DNA from: Mycoplana rhizolycopersici
GTDB taxonomy: Bacteria; Pseudomonadota; Alphaproteobacteria; Rhizobiales; Rhizobiaceae
Reading direction: 5' to 3'
Assembly (NCBI RefSeq): GCF_013378445.1
Contig: NZ_JABXYK010000004.1
Location: forward strand, 248,001 to 312,000
DNA: 64,000 nt
In this document: positions 28,109 through 36,503 of the stretch, one piece after another
How the letters are laid out: each line of letters begins with the position of its first letter
Position numbering within the stretch: position 1 is the stretch's first letter
Notes under the pieces: generated by a model
Database searches by the model: none
Told to the model about the DNA's origin: nothing
Seen by the model: only the letters and a program-made list of their open reading frames with translations
Translations under genes and position numbers: made by a program

Positions 28109-29296
28109 ATGATCATCACCATCCTCGGCGGCGCGGGCTTCATGGGCGCCGGCATTGTTCGCGACCTTCTTTCGGATCGCGCCATCGTCGATATCGAAAA
28201 GGTCCGCCTGTGCGATGCCTCGCGTGACAAGATGGAGGCGTTGGCGATGGAACTGGGCGATCCGCGGATCGAGCTTGTTGCCCTGAACGTCACCGATCCG
28301 GGCGCCCTTTCGGCTGCGATTTCCGGTGCCGACATCTGCATCAACTGCGTGCCGACGCTGCTCGGCTTCCAGATGGCCATCTTCGAGGCGGCGCTGGCCG
28401 CAAGAGTCTCGTATGTCGACCTTGGCGGCCTTGGCACCTATACGGTCAAGCAGATCGCCGAACACGAGCGGTTCAAGGCGGCTGGCGTGACAGCCGTGAT
28501 CGGCGTCGGCGCCGATCCGGGCATGTCCAACGTCATCTGCCGCGCGGTTGCCGACGAACTGGACGAGATCGACAAGATCAACCTCTACTGGGCAGCGGAC
28601 CTGACGGGCGACGAGAACCCGGTGCTCGTCCCGCCCTACAGCGTCTCGACCGTGCTTGCCGAATACGCCCATCCGAGCACGCAGTTCTATGACGGCAAGC
28701 ACGTCGAATGCGCGCCGATGAGCGGCTCCGAATATCTTGACCTGCCGGAGCCATGGGGACGCTGCGAGTTCATGCATTCGCCGCATTCCGAGCAACTGAC
28801 AGTGCCGCTGGCCGACGGCATCCGCGAAAAGGGCATCAGGGAATTCTCATGGAAACTGCACCTGCCGCATCGTGAACACGAGGCCTGGGTGGGGCTGGTC
28901 AAGGCCGGCTTTGGCGACTTCAACGAGCCGGTCGAGATCGGCGGCGTCAGCGTGAAGCCGCTCGACGTTCTGAACAAGGTGATCGAGCGGAATATAAGAA
29001 AGAACGCCGACCGGATCCCGGCGCAGGAAAGCCATGAAATCCATTTCGCCATCGGCCATGGCCGAAAGGGCGGCAAGCCCTGCACGGTGCGCGTCGAGGT
29101 CGTGGTTTCGTCCGAGCCGATGTATGGCCCCTACGTGGATGCCTGCACGTCCATGAACGGCTCGATTGCAGCCCAGCTGATCCTGAAGCATCCGAAAAAG
29201 CCGGGCGTTTACGCCCCCGAAGGCTATTTCGATGTGGCGAGCTATTTCCCTGAACTCGAGAAACGGAAGTTCAGGATTTCCAAAACGGTATCATGA
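28109..29296 (+). CDS. Saccharopine-dehydrogenase-like oxidoreductase
   Basis: A 395-residue protein of the saccharopine dehydrogenase (Lys9/carboxynorspermidine dehydrogenase-like) family. The N-terminal Rossmann fold has MIITILGGAGFMGAGIVRDL, then INCVPTLLGFQMAIFEAALA and YVDLGG. GVGADPGMSNVICRAVADEL is a family landmark of the catalytic domain. These enzymes form or split an imine-linked amino acid with NAD(P)H. In a polyamine-type cluster, reductive or oxidative handling of an aminoaldehyde-amino acid adduct is plausible. It is the last gene of the plus-strand operon, 131 bases after the ALDH. Confidence 0.9.
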   Translation: MIITILGGAGFMGAGIVRDLLSDRAIVDIEKVRLCDASRDKMEALAMELGDPRIELVALNVTDPGALSAAISGADICINCVPTLLGFQMAIFEAALAARVSYVDLGGLGTYTVKQIAEHERFKAAGVTAVIGVGADPGMSNVICRAVADELDEIDKINLYWAADLTGDENPVLVPPYSVSTVLAEYAHPSTQFYDGKHVECAPMSGSEYLDLPEPWGRCEFMHSPHSEQLTVPLADGIREKGIREFSWKLHLPHREHEAWVGLVKAGFGDFNEPVEIGGVSVKPLDVLNKVIERNIRKNADRIPAQESHEIHFAIGHGRKGGKPCTVRVEVVVSSEPMYGPYVDACTSMNGSIAAQLILKHPKKPGVYAPEGYFDVASYFPELEKRKFRISKTVS

Positions 29297-29547
29297 ATGA
29301 GGTGGGCTCGGCGGTCGGCGAAGGTCCGCCGACCCCTTCGCCCGCCATGCGGAATATGTGTGTCGCGCACCTGCCGAAAGCCGTAAACGTCCGTTCATCA
29401 ATGTGGCGAAAAAGAGAAAATTAAACCCTATCATTCTTATAGACATTCTTTATAATCAAATCCTGCCGGACATGAAGTGCCCGGCAGGTGGTGCTCGTGC
29501 GGGCGCCGCGTTCAGGACGAAGTCCTAACAGGTTAAGGATGGCGACG

Positions 29548-29721
29548 ATGAGCAACGTGGATGCTTTCGGCAAGGCCGGCTTCGGCCACAGGCATGAAAC
29601 GCCGTCCGCGCGCGCCAGCGCAACGCGCAAAAAAGTCCTGGATGGCATTGTCTGCAAGGTGGTCGCCGGCGCGGCCCTGCTGTTCGTTGCAGCGATCGTG
29701 CTTGGCCTGATTGGTCACTGA
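29548..29721 (+). CDS. Small single-span membrane protein
   Basis: A 57-residue protein starting MSNVDAFGKAGFGHRHETPS, with AAGGA 8-9 bases before ATG 29548. After a basic stretch (ATRKKVLDG) comes one hydrophobic helix (VVAGAALLFVAAIVLGLIG) ending at the C-terminus. An AT-rich stretch about 100 bases upstream (29403-29455) could be its promoter. The function is unknown; I judge it real from its composition and ribosome site. Confidence 0.6.
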   Translation: MSNVDAFGKAGFGHRHETPSARASATRKKVLDGIVCKVVAGAALLFVAAIVLGLIGH

Positions 29722-29810
29722 CGCATCGCCGCTTGGGCGATCTTTCTCGTTCATCGCATTCGGTGCGACCCAACTTCCCGCCTGGCCTGCACGCAAGCCG
29801 GCGTAGTCCC

Positions 29811-30647
29811 TCAAATTTTCCAGACACGTTTCGCGTTCGCACGATAGAGCTTTTCGCGCTCGTCGGCTGAGCAAGGCCCGAAGATGGCCTGCGTCGCCCC
29901 GACCCAGGTGGAAAGCCCGCCGCCTTTCGTGCACACCGGCCAGTCGCTGCCCCACACAACCCGATCCCAGCCGAAATTGGAAACGATGTGCTCCACATAA
30001 GGTCGAATGGTCTCGACAGTCCAGCTCCGGGGATCGGCATAGGCGACGACACCTGAAACCTTGGCGATGACGTTCGGTCGCCTGGCGATCTCGGCGATCC
30101 CCTTTTTCCAGCGGTCCAGCGCGCCCGAAACGATGTCCGGCACGCCGCAGTGGTCGAGCACGAAGCGGACGTCCGGCGCGCTGTCCACGAGGGCGATGGC
30201 CTGCGGCTGCTGGCGTTCCAGCATGCAGATATCGAAGGTCAACCTGCTCCCGCCCATCCGCTTGAGATTGTCAAGGAACAGGGCCTGCTCGGAAATGTCA
30301 TCGGGAACGACGTGCAGGACCCGGCGAAGCCCTTTCACGAACGGGTCGGCTTCGCATTTCTCCAGATAGTCGGCGAAACCGATTTCCTCCGGGCGGCAGG
30401 CGGCGATCACGCCGCGGATGAGGTCGCCCTGCGTCTCTGCCAGGCTGCGCACCATTTCTGTCTCCACCTCTATGTCCGAGGTGGCGACATCCACTTCCAT
30501 GTGCAGGGCCGCTTCGATGCCGAGCCTTTTCGCCTCCTGCGCATATTCCGGATAGGTGAAGTCGCGATTCAGGTCGCCTGCGCCGGAGAGCCAGGGATAG
30601 GCAAGGCGCGACTGGTCGATGAGATGCAGATGGGTGTCGATGAACAT
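29811..30647 (-). CDS. Amidohydrolase, probable L-fucono-1,5-lactonase
   Basis: A 278-residue Amidohydrolase_2 TIM-barrel protein with RBS GAGGGAGGAAACC before ATG 30647. The metal motif HLHLID is at residues 6-11. LDHCGVPDI, IAKVSGVVAYADP and WGSDWPVCTKGG are the standard later landmarks of sugar lactonases and 2-pyrone-4,6-dicarboxylate hydrolases. It is divergent from an L-fuconate dehydratase gene, so hydrolysis of L-fucono-lactone to L-fuconate is the most likely reaction. It may act on related 6-deoxy sugar lactones. Confidence 0.85.
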   Translation of the reverse strand: MFIDTHLHLIDQSRLAYPWLSGAGDLNRDFTYPEYAQEAKRLGIEAALHMEVDVATSDIEVETEMVRSLAETQGDLIRGVIAACRPEEIGFADYLEKCEADPFVKGLRRVLHVVPDDISEQALFLDNLKRMGGSRLTFDICMLERQQPQAIALVDSAPDVRFVLDHCGVPDIVSGALDRWKKGIAEIARRPNVIAKVSGVVAYADPRSWTVETIRPYVEHIVSNFGWDRVVWGSDWPVCTKGGGLSTWVGATQAIFGPCSADEREKLYRANAKRVWKI

Positions 30648-30704
30648 GGTTTCCTCCCTCCGGCGCCGTGCGCATGATGCTGGATTTCCTCGCCCCGGCA
30701 TTTG

Positions 30705-30739
30705 TTGACAGCGGCAAAATTTGTCCTTTATGTATAAAG
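30705..30739 (+). promoter_or_regulatory. fucD promoter with overlapping palindrome
   Basis: TTGACA at 30705-30710 is followed by a 17-base spacer and TTATGT at 30728-30733. The palindrome CTTTAT-GT-ATAAAG (30726-30739) overlaps the -10 region, a good repressor site for the divergent lactonase/dehydratase pair. Confidence 0.6.
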
Positions 30740-30816
30740 AACAGAAGACGGATTTCAAGCGCTGAAAGGCACACCGGAAACGCCCGGTTGCGTCCGGCGC
30801 GCAAGGGGAGGAAAAG

Positions 30817-32094
30817 ATGGCCCGCATCACCGGCATGCGCGTGTTCGACCTGCGGTTTCCGACATCCAGGAGCCTTGATGGTTCGGATGCGATGAACCCC
30901 GACCCGGACTATTCCGCCGCCTACGTCATCCTCGACACCGACGTGGACGGCCTTGCCGGCCACGGGCTGACCTTCACGATCGGCCGGGGCAACGATATCT
31001 GCTGCATGGCGATCCGGGCGATGGAGCACCTTGTCGTCGGGACGGAGCTGGAAGAGGTACGTGCGGCGCCCGGAAAATACTGGCGGCATCTGACCAGCGA
31101 CAGCCAGTTGCGCTGGATCGGTCCTGACAAGGGAGCGATGCACCTTGCCACCGGTGCGGTCGTGAACGCCATGTGGGATCTGCTGGCGCGGCAGGCCGGA
31201 AAGCCGGTGTGGCAGCTTGTCTCCGAGCTCTCACCGGAGGAGATCGCCGACATCGTAGACTTCCGCTACCTGACGGACGTTTTGACCCGCGACGAGGCGG
31301 TGGCGATCCTGAAGAAGGCCGAGGTTGGCAAGGCTGAGCGGGTCGAGACGCTGCGGCGCGAGGGCTATGCCTGCTACACCACCTCGGCCGGCTGGCTAGG
31401 CTATCCGGAAGAGAAGCTCAGGCGCCTGTGCCAGGAGGCCGTCGATGCGGGGTTCAACCACGTCAAGATGAAGGTCGGTCGCGATCTCGACGACGACATC
31501 CGCCGGCTGACGGTCGCGCGCGAGGTGATCGGGCCCGACCGCTACCTCATGATCGATGCGAACCAGGTCTGGGAGGTCGGGCAGGCAATCGACTGGGTTA
31601 AGAGGCTCTCCTTTGCAAATCCCTTCTTCATCGAGGAGCCGACCAGTCCCGACGATATCGCCGGACATCGCAAGATCCGCGAGGCCATCGGCCCGGTGAA
31701 GGTCGCCACCGGCGAGATGTGCCAGAACCGCATCATGTTCAAGCAGTTCATCGCGGAGGGCGCCATCGATGTCGTCCAGATCGACAGCTGCCGCATGGGC
31801 GGCCTGAATGAGGTGCTGTCCGTTCTGCTGGTGGCGGCGAAATACGGGCTGCCCGTGTGGCCGCATGCGGGGGGCGTCGGGCTTTGCGAATATGTGCAGC
31901 ATCTGTCGATGATCGACTACGTCGCGGTATCCGGCACGAAGGAGGGTAGGGTCATCGAATATGTCGATCACTTGCATGAGCATTTCGTCGATCCATGCAT
32001 TATCCGCAATGCTGCCTACATGCCGCCGTCGCGCCCCGGCTTCTCCATCGAAATGAAGCCGGAATCCATTGCCGAATACACGTTCCGCTCCTAA
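30817..32094 (+). CDS. fucD: L-fuconate dehydratase
   Basis: A 425-residue enolase-superfamily enzyme that dehydrates L-fuconate to 2-keto-3-deoxy-L-fuconate in non-phosphorylating L-fucose catabolism. The N-terminal VFDLRFPTSRSLDGSDAMNP is highly specific to fuconate dehydratases (also the human ENOSF1 family). TTSAGWLGY, the base motif KMKVG, metal region DANQVWEVG, EEPTSPDD, TGEMCQN and the catalytic histidine in PHAGGVGLCEYVQH are all present. The ATG follows an AGGGGAGGAA ribosome site. Its neighbours are a lactonase on one side and an L-lactate-type dehydrogenase on the other. Confidence 0.93.
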   Translation: MARITGMRVFDLRFPTSRSLDGSDAMNPDPDYSAAYVILDTDVDGLAGHGLTFTIGRGNDICCMAIRAMEHLVVGTELEEVRAAPGKYWRHLTSDSQLRWIGPDKGAMHLATGAVVNAMWDLLARQAGKPVWQLVSELSPEEIADIVDFRYLTDVLTRDEAVAILKKAEVGKAERVETLRREGYACYTTSAGWLGYPEEKLRRLCQEAVDAGFNHVKMKVGRDLDDDIRRLTVAREVIGPDRYLMIDANQVWEVGQAIDWVKRLSFANPFFIEEPTSPDDIAGHRKIREAIGPVKVATGEMCQNRIMFKQFIAEGAIDVVQIDSCRMGGLNEVLSVLLVAAKYGLPVWPHAGGVGLCEYVQHLSMIDYVAVSGTKEGRVIEYVDHLHEHFVDPCIIRNAAYMPPSRPGFSIEMKPESIAEYTFRS

Positions 32095-32154
32095 AAGATG
32101 ACAGTCGAATTCGGGGCGCGTCGCATTGCGCCCCGCCGCATGTAGGGGTGAAGC

Positions 32155-33297
32155 GTGAACGATATTCTGACGATTGCCGACCTAAAGGCGAGGGCCAAGC
32201 GCCGGGTGCCGAAGATGTTCTTCGACTACGCCGACTCCGGGGCCTATACCGAAGGCACCTACCGCGCCAACGAGGAAGATTTCCAGAAGGTGAAGCTGCG
32301 CCAGCGGGTTCTCGTGGACATGACCAACCGGTCCCTCGAAAGCGAGATGATCGGGCAGAAGGTTTCCATGCCGGTGGCGCTTGCGCCGACCGGACTGACC
32401 GGCATGCAGCACGCCGACGGTGAAATGCTGGCGGCGCAGGCGGCAGAAGAGTTCGGCGTCCCGTTCACGCTTTCGACCATGAGCATCTGCTCGATCGAGG
32501 ACATTGCTTCGGTCACGACGAAACCGTTCTGGTTCCAGCTCTATGTGATGCAGGACCGCGACTTCGTCATCAACCTGATCGAGCGGGCGAAGGCTGCGAA
32601 GTGCTCGGCGCTCGTGCTGACGCTCGATCTGCAGATTCTGGGCCAGCGCCACAAGGATATTCGTAACGGACTGTCGGCGCCGCCGAAGTTCACGCCGAAG
32701 CATATCTGGCAGATGGCGACGCGGCCGCTCTGGTGCATGCAGATGCTCGGCACGAAGCGCCGGTCGTTCGGGAACATCGTGGGCCACGCCAAAAGCGTCA
32801 CCGACCTCACCTCCCTTTCGGTGTGGACGTCCGAGCAGTTCGATCCGCAGCTGTCCTGGAGGGACGTCGCCTGGATCAAGGAGCGCTGGGGCGGTAAGCT
32901 GATCCTCAAAGGTATCCTCGACGAAGAGGATGCCCGCATGGCGGTTTCGACCGGCGCGGACGCGATGATCGTCTCCAATCACGGCGGCCGTCAGCTCGAC
33001 GGTGCGCCGTCTTCGATCAGCATGCTGCCACGCATCGTCGATGCGGTCGGTGGCGACATCGAAGTGCATCTCGATGGTGGTATCCGCTCCGGCCAGGACG
33101 TGCTGAAGGCGCTCTGCTACGGTGCCAAGGGCACCTATATCGGGCGTCCCTTCCTCTATGGCCTCGGAGCCGGCGGCAAGGCGGGCGTGACGAGGGCACT
33201 GGAAATCATCCGCAAGGAACTCGACATCACCATGGCGCTTTGCGGCGAGCGGGACGTGCGGAACCTCTCGCGGCGCAATCTGCACCAGGGTAACTGA
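32155..33297 (+). CDS. lldD: FMN-dependent L-lactate / alpha-hydroxy-acid dehydrogenase
   Basis: A 380-residue FMN enzyme of the L-lactate dehydrogenase/glycolate oxidase family, starting at GTG 32155 after TAGGGGTGA. FMN-binding landmarks are ALAPTGLTGMQHADGEMLAA, the middle motif QLYVMQDRDF and LKGILDEEDA. The active-site element SNHGGRQLDGAPS carries the catalytic His and Arg. It lies 60 bases after the fuconate dehydratase. In the fucose pathway 2,4-diketo-3-deoxy-fuconate is split into pyruvate and L-lactate, so it would remove the lactate. Another 2-hydroxy acid is possible. Confidence 0.9.
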   Translation: MNDILTIADLKARAKRRVPKMFFDYADSGAYTEGTYRANEEDFQKVKLRQRVLVDMTNRSLESEMIGQKVSMPVALAPTGLTGMQHADGEMLAAQAAEEFGVPFTLSTMSICSIEDIASVTTKPFWFQLYVMQDRDFVINLIERAKAAKCSALVLTLDLQILGQRHKDIRNGLSAPPKFTPKHIWQMATRPLWCMQMLGTKRRSFGNIVGHAKSVTDLTSLSVWTSEQFDPQLSWRDVAWIKERWGGKLILKGILDEEDARMAVSTGADAMIVSNHGGRQLDGAPSSISMLPRIVDAVGGDIEVHLDGGIRSGQDVLKALCYGAKGTYIGRPFLYGLGAGGKAGVTRALEIIRKELDITMALCGERDVRNLSRRNLHQGN

Positions 33298-33344
33298 TGC
33301 GTGCAATTCCACCGGGTTGCGTCTCTGTTTGGTGCGTCCCTTAA

Positions 33345-33362
33345 TATTAGTTTACGCTAATA
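33345..33362. promoter_or_regulatory. Palindrome in front of SnoaL-like gene
   Basis: TATTAG-TTTACG-CTAATA is a perfect 6-bp-arm dyad in an AT-rich stretch about 80 bases before the SnoaL-like start. It is a candidate operator; no assigned regulator is nearby. Confidence 0.4.
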
Positions 33363-33440
33363 CCATTGGATGCTGCCACCCGATTGTCTGCCAGGGCATT
33401 CGGGTGCAGACTTCCGCCGTTCAAACGGAGGGACGCATCC

Positions 33441-33935
33441 ATGATGGATCGCAGAGAACTCGAGAGGACTGTCCGGACATTCTACCGGGCACGCAACGAC
33501 AGCGACATCGAACAGATCATGGCGTTGGTCGATCCGAACGCCTGCTTCCGCATCGCCGGAAACTACAGGCTCGGACCGCTGACGCACATGACCGAGGGTA
33601 CGTCCGAAATCAGCGCCCGGTTCGGCGACCTCATGACGAACTGGGACGTCTCGGGCCTCGACATCGAGAGCATGCATGTCGACGGAGACACGGTGCTGGT
33701 CCATCGTTCCGGTTCGATACGGTTCATTCCGACAGACACCTTCATCGATACGGAGATGCTGGACAAGCTGACCTTCAGCGACGGCCGCATCATCGAGTTT
33801 GTCGAGTTCGTCGATACGCTGATGGCGGCAGAGATGATCGGCTTCGTGAAGCCGTCCGGCATCTGGACCGGTGTGCCCGGCCTGCCGTTGGAGCCGCGCG
33901 CCGCCAAGGATCCGGGAAGCAGGCCGAGAGCCTGA
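33441..33935 (+). CDS. SnoaL/NTF2-like small protein
   Basis: A 164-residue protein starting MMDRRELERTVRTFYRARND, with CGGAGGGA upstream. The pattern (helix, D-x-x-x-I-M-A-L-V-D-P-N-A-C-F-R, then alternating strands with VDGDTVLVHRSG and EFVEFVDTLMA) is that of the SnoaL-like nuclear-transport-factor-2 fold. Members range from isomerases and hydrolases to ligand-binding proteins, so no reaction is assigned. It stands alone between the lactate-type dehydrogenase and the convergent polyamine operon. Confidence 0.8.
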   Translation: MMDRRELERTVRTFYRARNDSDIEQIMALVDPNACFRIAGNYRLGPLTHMTEGTSEISARFGDLMTNWDVSGLDIESMHVDGDTVLVHRSGSIRFIPTDTFIDTEMLDKLTFSDGRIIEFVEFVDTLMAAEMIGFVKPSGIWTGVPGLPLEPRAAKDPGSRPRA

Positions 33936-34052
33936 AGCACCGTAGCCTGCGGGCTGATTCCACGAGCTGACAATTGGCCGGGCATCGCGGGGCGATGCTC
34001 GGTGAAGGGGTTTTTGTTGTCGAAATACCGCCGCACAATTTTGCGGGACGCG

Positions 34053-35087
34053 TCAGGCGCGTTCGAATCCCTGCAGCACGTTGACGGCATTCACGCCGAG
34101 CGCCTCCACCGCATAGCCGCCTTCCATCACGAAAAGCGTCGGCACGTCGAAGGCGGCGATGCGCGCGCCGATGAGGAGGAAGTGCCCGCCTTCCAGCATG
34201 AACTGCGAGATCGGGTCGTCCTTGAACGTATCCACGCCAAGCGAGACGACGAGGGCCGACGGCTGGAAATCGCGGATGCGTGCGTGCGCATCCTCGAAGG
34301 CGTCCCGCCACTCCGCCCAGCCGGTTCCGGCCGGCAGGGGATAGTTGAGATTGTAACCCTCGCCGGGACCTGCGCCGCGCTCGCGCGCATAGCCGAGATG
34401 GAAGGGAAACTCGAAGTCCGGATCGCCGTGCAGGCTGGCGAGCAGCACGTCGGCGCGGTCGTAGAAGATTTCCTGTGTACCGTTGCCGTGGTGATAGTCG
34501 ATGTCGAAGATCGCGACGCGGTCATGGCCGCGGTCGCGCAGGCGCTGGGCAGCGATCGCCGCATTGTTGAGGTAGCAGTAGCCGCCGAAGAAGTCGCGTC
34601 CGGCATGATGGCCCGGAGGCCGGCACAGCGAGAAGGCGGCACGGTCGCCGGCAAGCACCGCATCCGCGCCCGCCAGCGCCGTATCGGCTGCGCGCCGCGC
34701 CGCCTGCCACGTGGTCTCAGTGATGGAGCCGGCCATGTCGAAGGAGTAGTAGGACAGCCGCGCGTCGAGACCGGAGGGTGGGCTATCAATCGGCGGCATC
34801 GAACGGTGACGCCAGCTATAGGGCCAGACCTCGCCGTCGCGGCCGGCCGCGCGCCATTCGGCAAAGACGTTCTCCAGAAAATCGAGATAGTCGGCCGTGT
34901 GCACCCGCTCGATCGGCTCGCGTTCGTAACGCTGCGGATCGAGGACCGGGCCGAGCCCGACTTCCTTGATACGGGACAGCACGATTTCCGCCCGCTCGGG
35001 CTTTTCGAAGGTTTCGACGATGCTGCCGAAGGAAACCTCCATGCCGCTGTGATGCAGGTGGTGGTCGGCGGTGTAGAAGGTCTTCAT
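34053..35087 (-). CDS. aphA: Acetylpolyamine amidohydrolase (HDAC-like)
   Basis: A 344-residue zinc deacetylase of the histone-deacetylase superfamily, close in length and sequence to bacterial acetylpolyamine amidohydrolases. The active-site pair is H160-H161 in RPPGHHAGRDFFGGYCYLNN. Zinc ligands are D197 and H199 in DIDYHHGNGTQ, with the second aspartate in LGVDTFKDDP. MKTFYTADHHLHHSGMEVSF is the usual N-terminus. It releases acetate and the free polyamine. It is the last gene of the minus-strand set aminotransferase-glutamine synthetase-amidohydrolase, 27 bases after the synthetase. Confidence 0.94.
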   Translation of the reverse strand: MKTFYTADHHLHHSGMEVSFGSIVETFEKPERAEIVLSRIKEVGLGPVLDPQRYEREPIERVHTADYLDFLENVFAEWRAAGRDGEVWPYSWRHRSMPPIDSPPSGLDARLSYYSFDMAGSITETTWQAARRAADTALAGADAVLAGDRAAFSLCRPPGHHAGRDFFGGYCYLNNAAIAAQRLRDRGHDRVAIFDIDYHHGNGTQEIFYDRADVLLASLHGDPDFEFPFHLGYARERGAGPGEGYNLNYPLPAGTGWAEWRDAFEDAHARIRDFQPSALVVSLGVDTFKDDPISQFMLEGGHFLLIGARIAAFDVPTLFVMEGGYAVEALGVNAVNVLQGFERA

Positions 35088-35114
35088 GCGGTCGGCCTGC
35101 TGATGGGAACGGCG

Positions 35115-36503
35115 TCACACGATTTCACCGTAGAGCGAGCGCTCCAGGGGCGTGATTTCGGCGGCGAAGCGGCGGTATTCCGCGCGCTTGAGCGCCAGGA
35201 ACACGTGGTGCATCCTTTCGCCCAGCGCCTCCTTCAGGAACGAGGAAGCCGCCGCCTTGTCGATGGCGCTGCGCCAGTCCGGTGGAAGGCTGTCGCCGGC
35301 ACCTTCCGCGTACGCGGTCGTCTGCGGACCCGGATCCGCCTTCGCAGCGATGCCTCTCTGCATGGCGGCAAGGACGGTCGCACCGACGAGGTAGGGATTG
35401 GCGTCGATCCCCGCCGCCCGCTGTTCCAGATGCCGTCCGGCACCGGCGCCTGCTGGGATGCGCACTGCGACGGAGCGGTTGTTCGTTCCCCAGGTCGGCG
35501 TCGTCGGTGCGTAGCTCTGGGCGGAGAAGCGCCGCCAGGAATTCAGGTGCGGGGCGAAAACCAGCATGGATTCGTCCATCGTCTGCAACAGCCCGGCGAC
35601 TGCCTGCGTCATCAGCGGCGAAAGCGCGCCTGCGCGATCGGCAAACAGGTTTTCTCCCGCGGCATCGGCAAGGCTTGCATGCACATGCATCCCCGAACCG
35701 GCGCGGCCGGGAAACGGTTTGGCCATGAAGCAGGCCATCATGCCGTGGCGTAGCGCCAGCGCGCGCAGAAGCCGTTTCAGCATGACGAGATCGTCGGCGG
35801 CGCGTAGCGCGCTGCCGTGGCGCAAGGTCAGCTCGAACTGCCCCTGTGCGTATTCCGAGATCATCGTCTCGACAGGCAGGCCTTGCGCTTCCGCCGCCCT
35901 GTAGACCGCGTCGATGAAGGGTTCAAGACGGTCGAGCTCGTTTACGCCGTAGACCTGGATGCCCTCCGGGCGCTCACCGGAAAGCGGCAGCCGTAGCGGC
36001 TGAAAGTTGCCGGCTGCGTCCCTTTCGCGGTCCAGCAGGTAGAATTCCAATTCGTAGGCGAGAACAGGATGAAAACCCTGTGCCTTCAGCAGCGTGTCGC
36101 GTCGGGAGAGAACCTGGCGCGGATCGGCGGCCATCGGCGAGCCGTCCAGTTCGAACAGCGACAGGCGGACCTCGCCGCGCGGTGGATTGGTCCACGGCAG
36201 CGGCACCAGCGAACCGGCAATCGGCCAGGCGCGGCGATCGGCATCACCGTCCGACCAGACCAGTCCTGTTTCCTCCACGTCCTCGCCGGAGACGTCCAGG
36301 CCAAGAATGGAGCCCGGCAGATGCCGGCCGGAGCGGAAGATCGGTAGCAGTTCGTGGCGGCGTATGATCTTGCCGCGCGCGATCCCGTTGGCGTCGATCA
36401 GGACCAGATCGAAGGCGCTGATTTCCGGATGGGCAGCAAGGAAGGCTTCAGCTTCGACGATGTCGGCTATGCCCTCGGGGCGTGCGGATGTGTCCCTGCT
36501 CAT
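35115..36503 (-). CDS. Glutamine synthetase-like gamma-glutamylpolyamine synthetase
   Basis: A 462-residue glutamine synthetase-fold ligase of the type that gamma-glutamylates amines (PuuA/GlnA3-like). It has the N-terminal beta-grasp with LIDANGIARGKIIRR, where biosynthetic GS has the D-x-x-G-x-x-R-G region. The catalytic part shows AYELEFYLLD, ISEYAQGQFELTLRHGSALR, FMAKPFPGRAGSGMHVHASL and NNRSVAVRIP. The metal/ATP motifs EYE-like and H-x-H (HVH) are intact. It overlaps the aminotransferase by 4 bases. Gamma-glutamylation of the free amine released by the deacetylase is the expected role. Confidence 0.9.
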   Translation of the reverse strand: MSRDTSARPEGIADIVEAEAFLAAHPEISAFDLVLIDANGIARGKIIRRHELLPIFRSGRHLPGSILGLDVSGEDVEETGLVWSDGDADRRAWPIAGSLVPLPWTNPPRGEVRLSLFELDGSPMAADPRQVLSRRDTLLKAQGFHPVLAYELEFYLLDRERDAAGNFQPLRLPLSGERPEGIQVYGVNELDRLEPFIDAVYRAAEAQGLPVETMISEYAQGQFELTLRHGSALRAADDLVMLKRLLRALALRHGMMACFMAKPFPGRAGSGMHVHASLADAAGENLFADRAGALSPLMTQAVAGLLQTMDESMLVFAPHLNSWRRFSAQSYAPTTPTWGTNNRSVAVRIPAGAGAGRHLEQRAAGIDANPYLVGATVLAAMQRGIAAKADPGPQTTAYAEGAGDSLPPDWRSAIDKAAASSFLKEALGERMHHVFLALKRAEYRRFAAEITPLERSLYGEIV

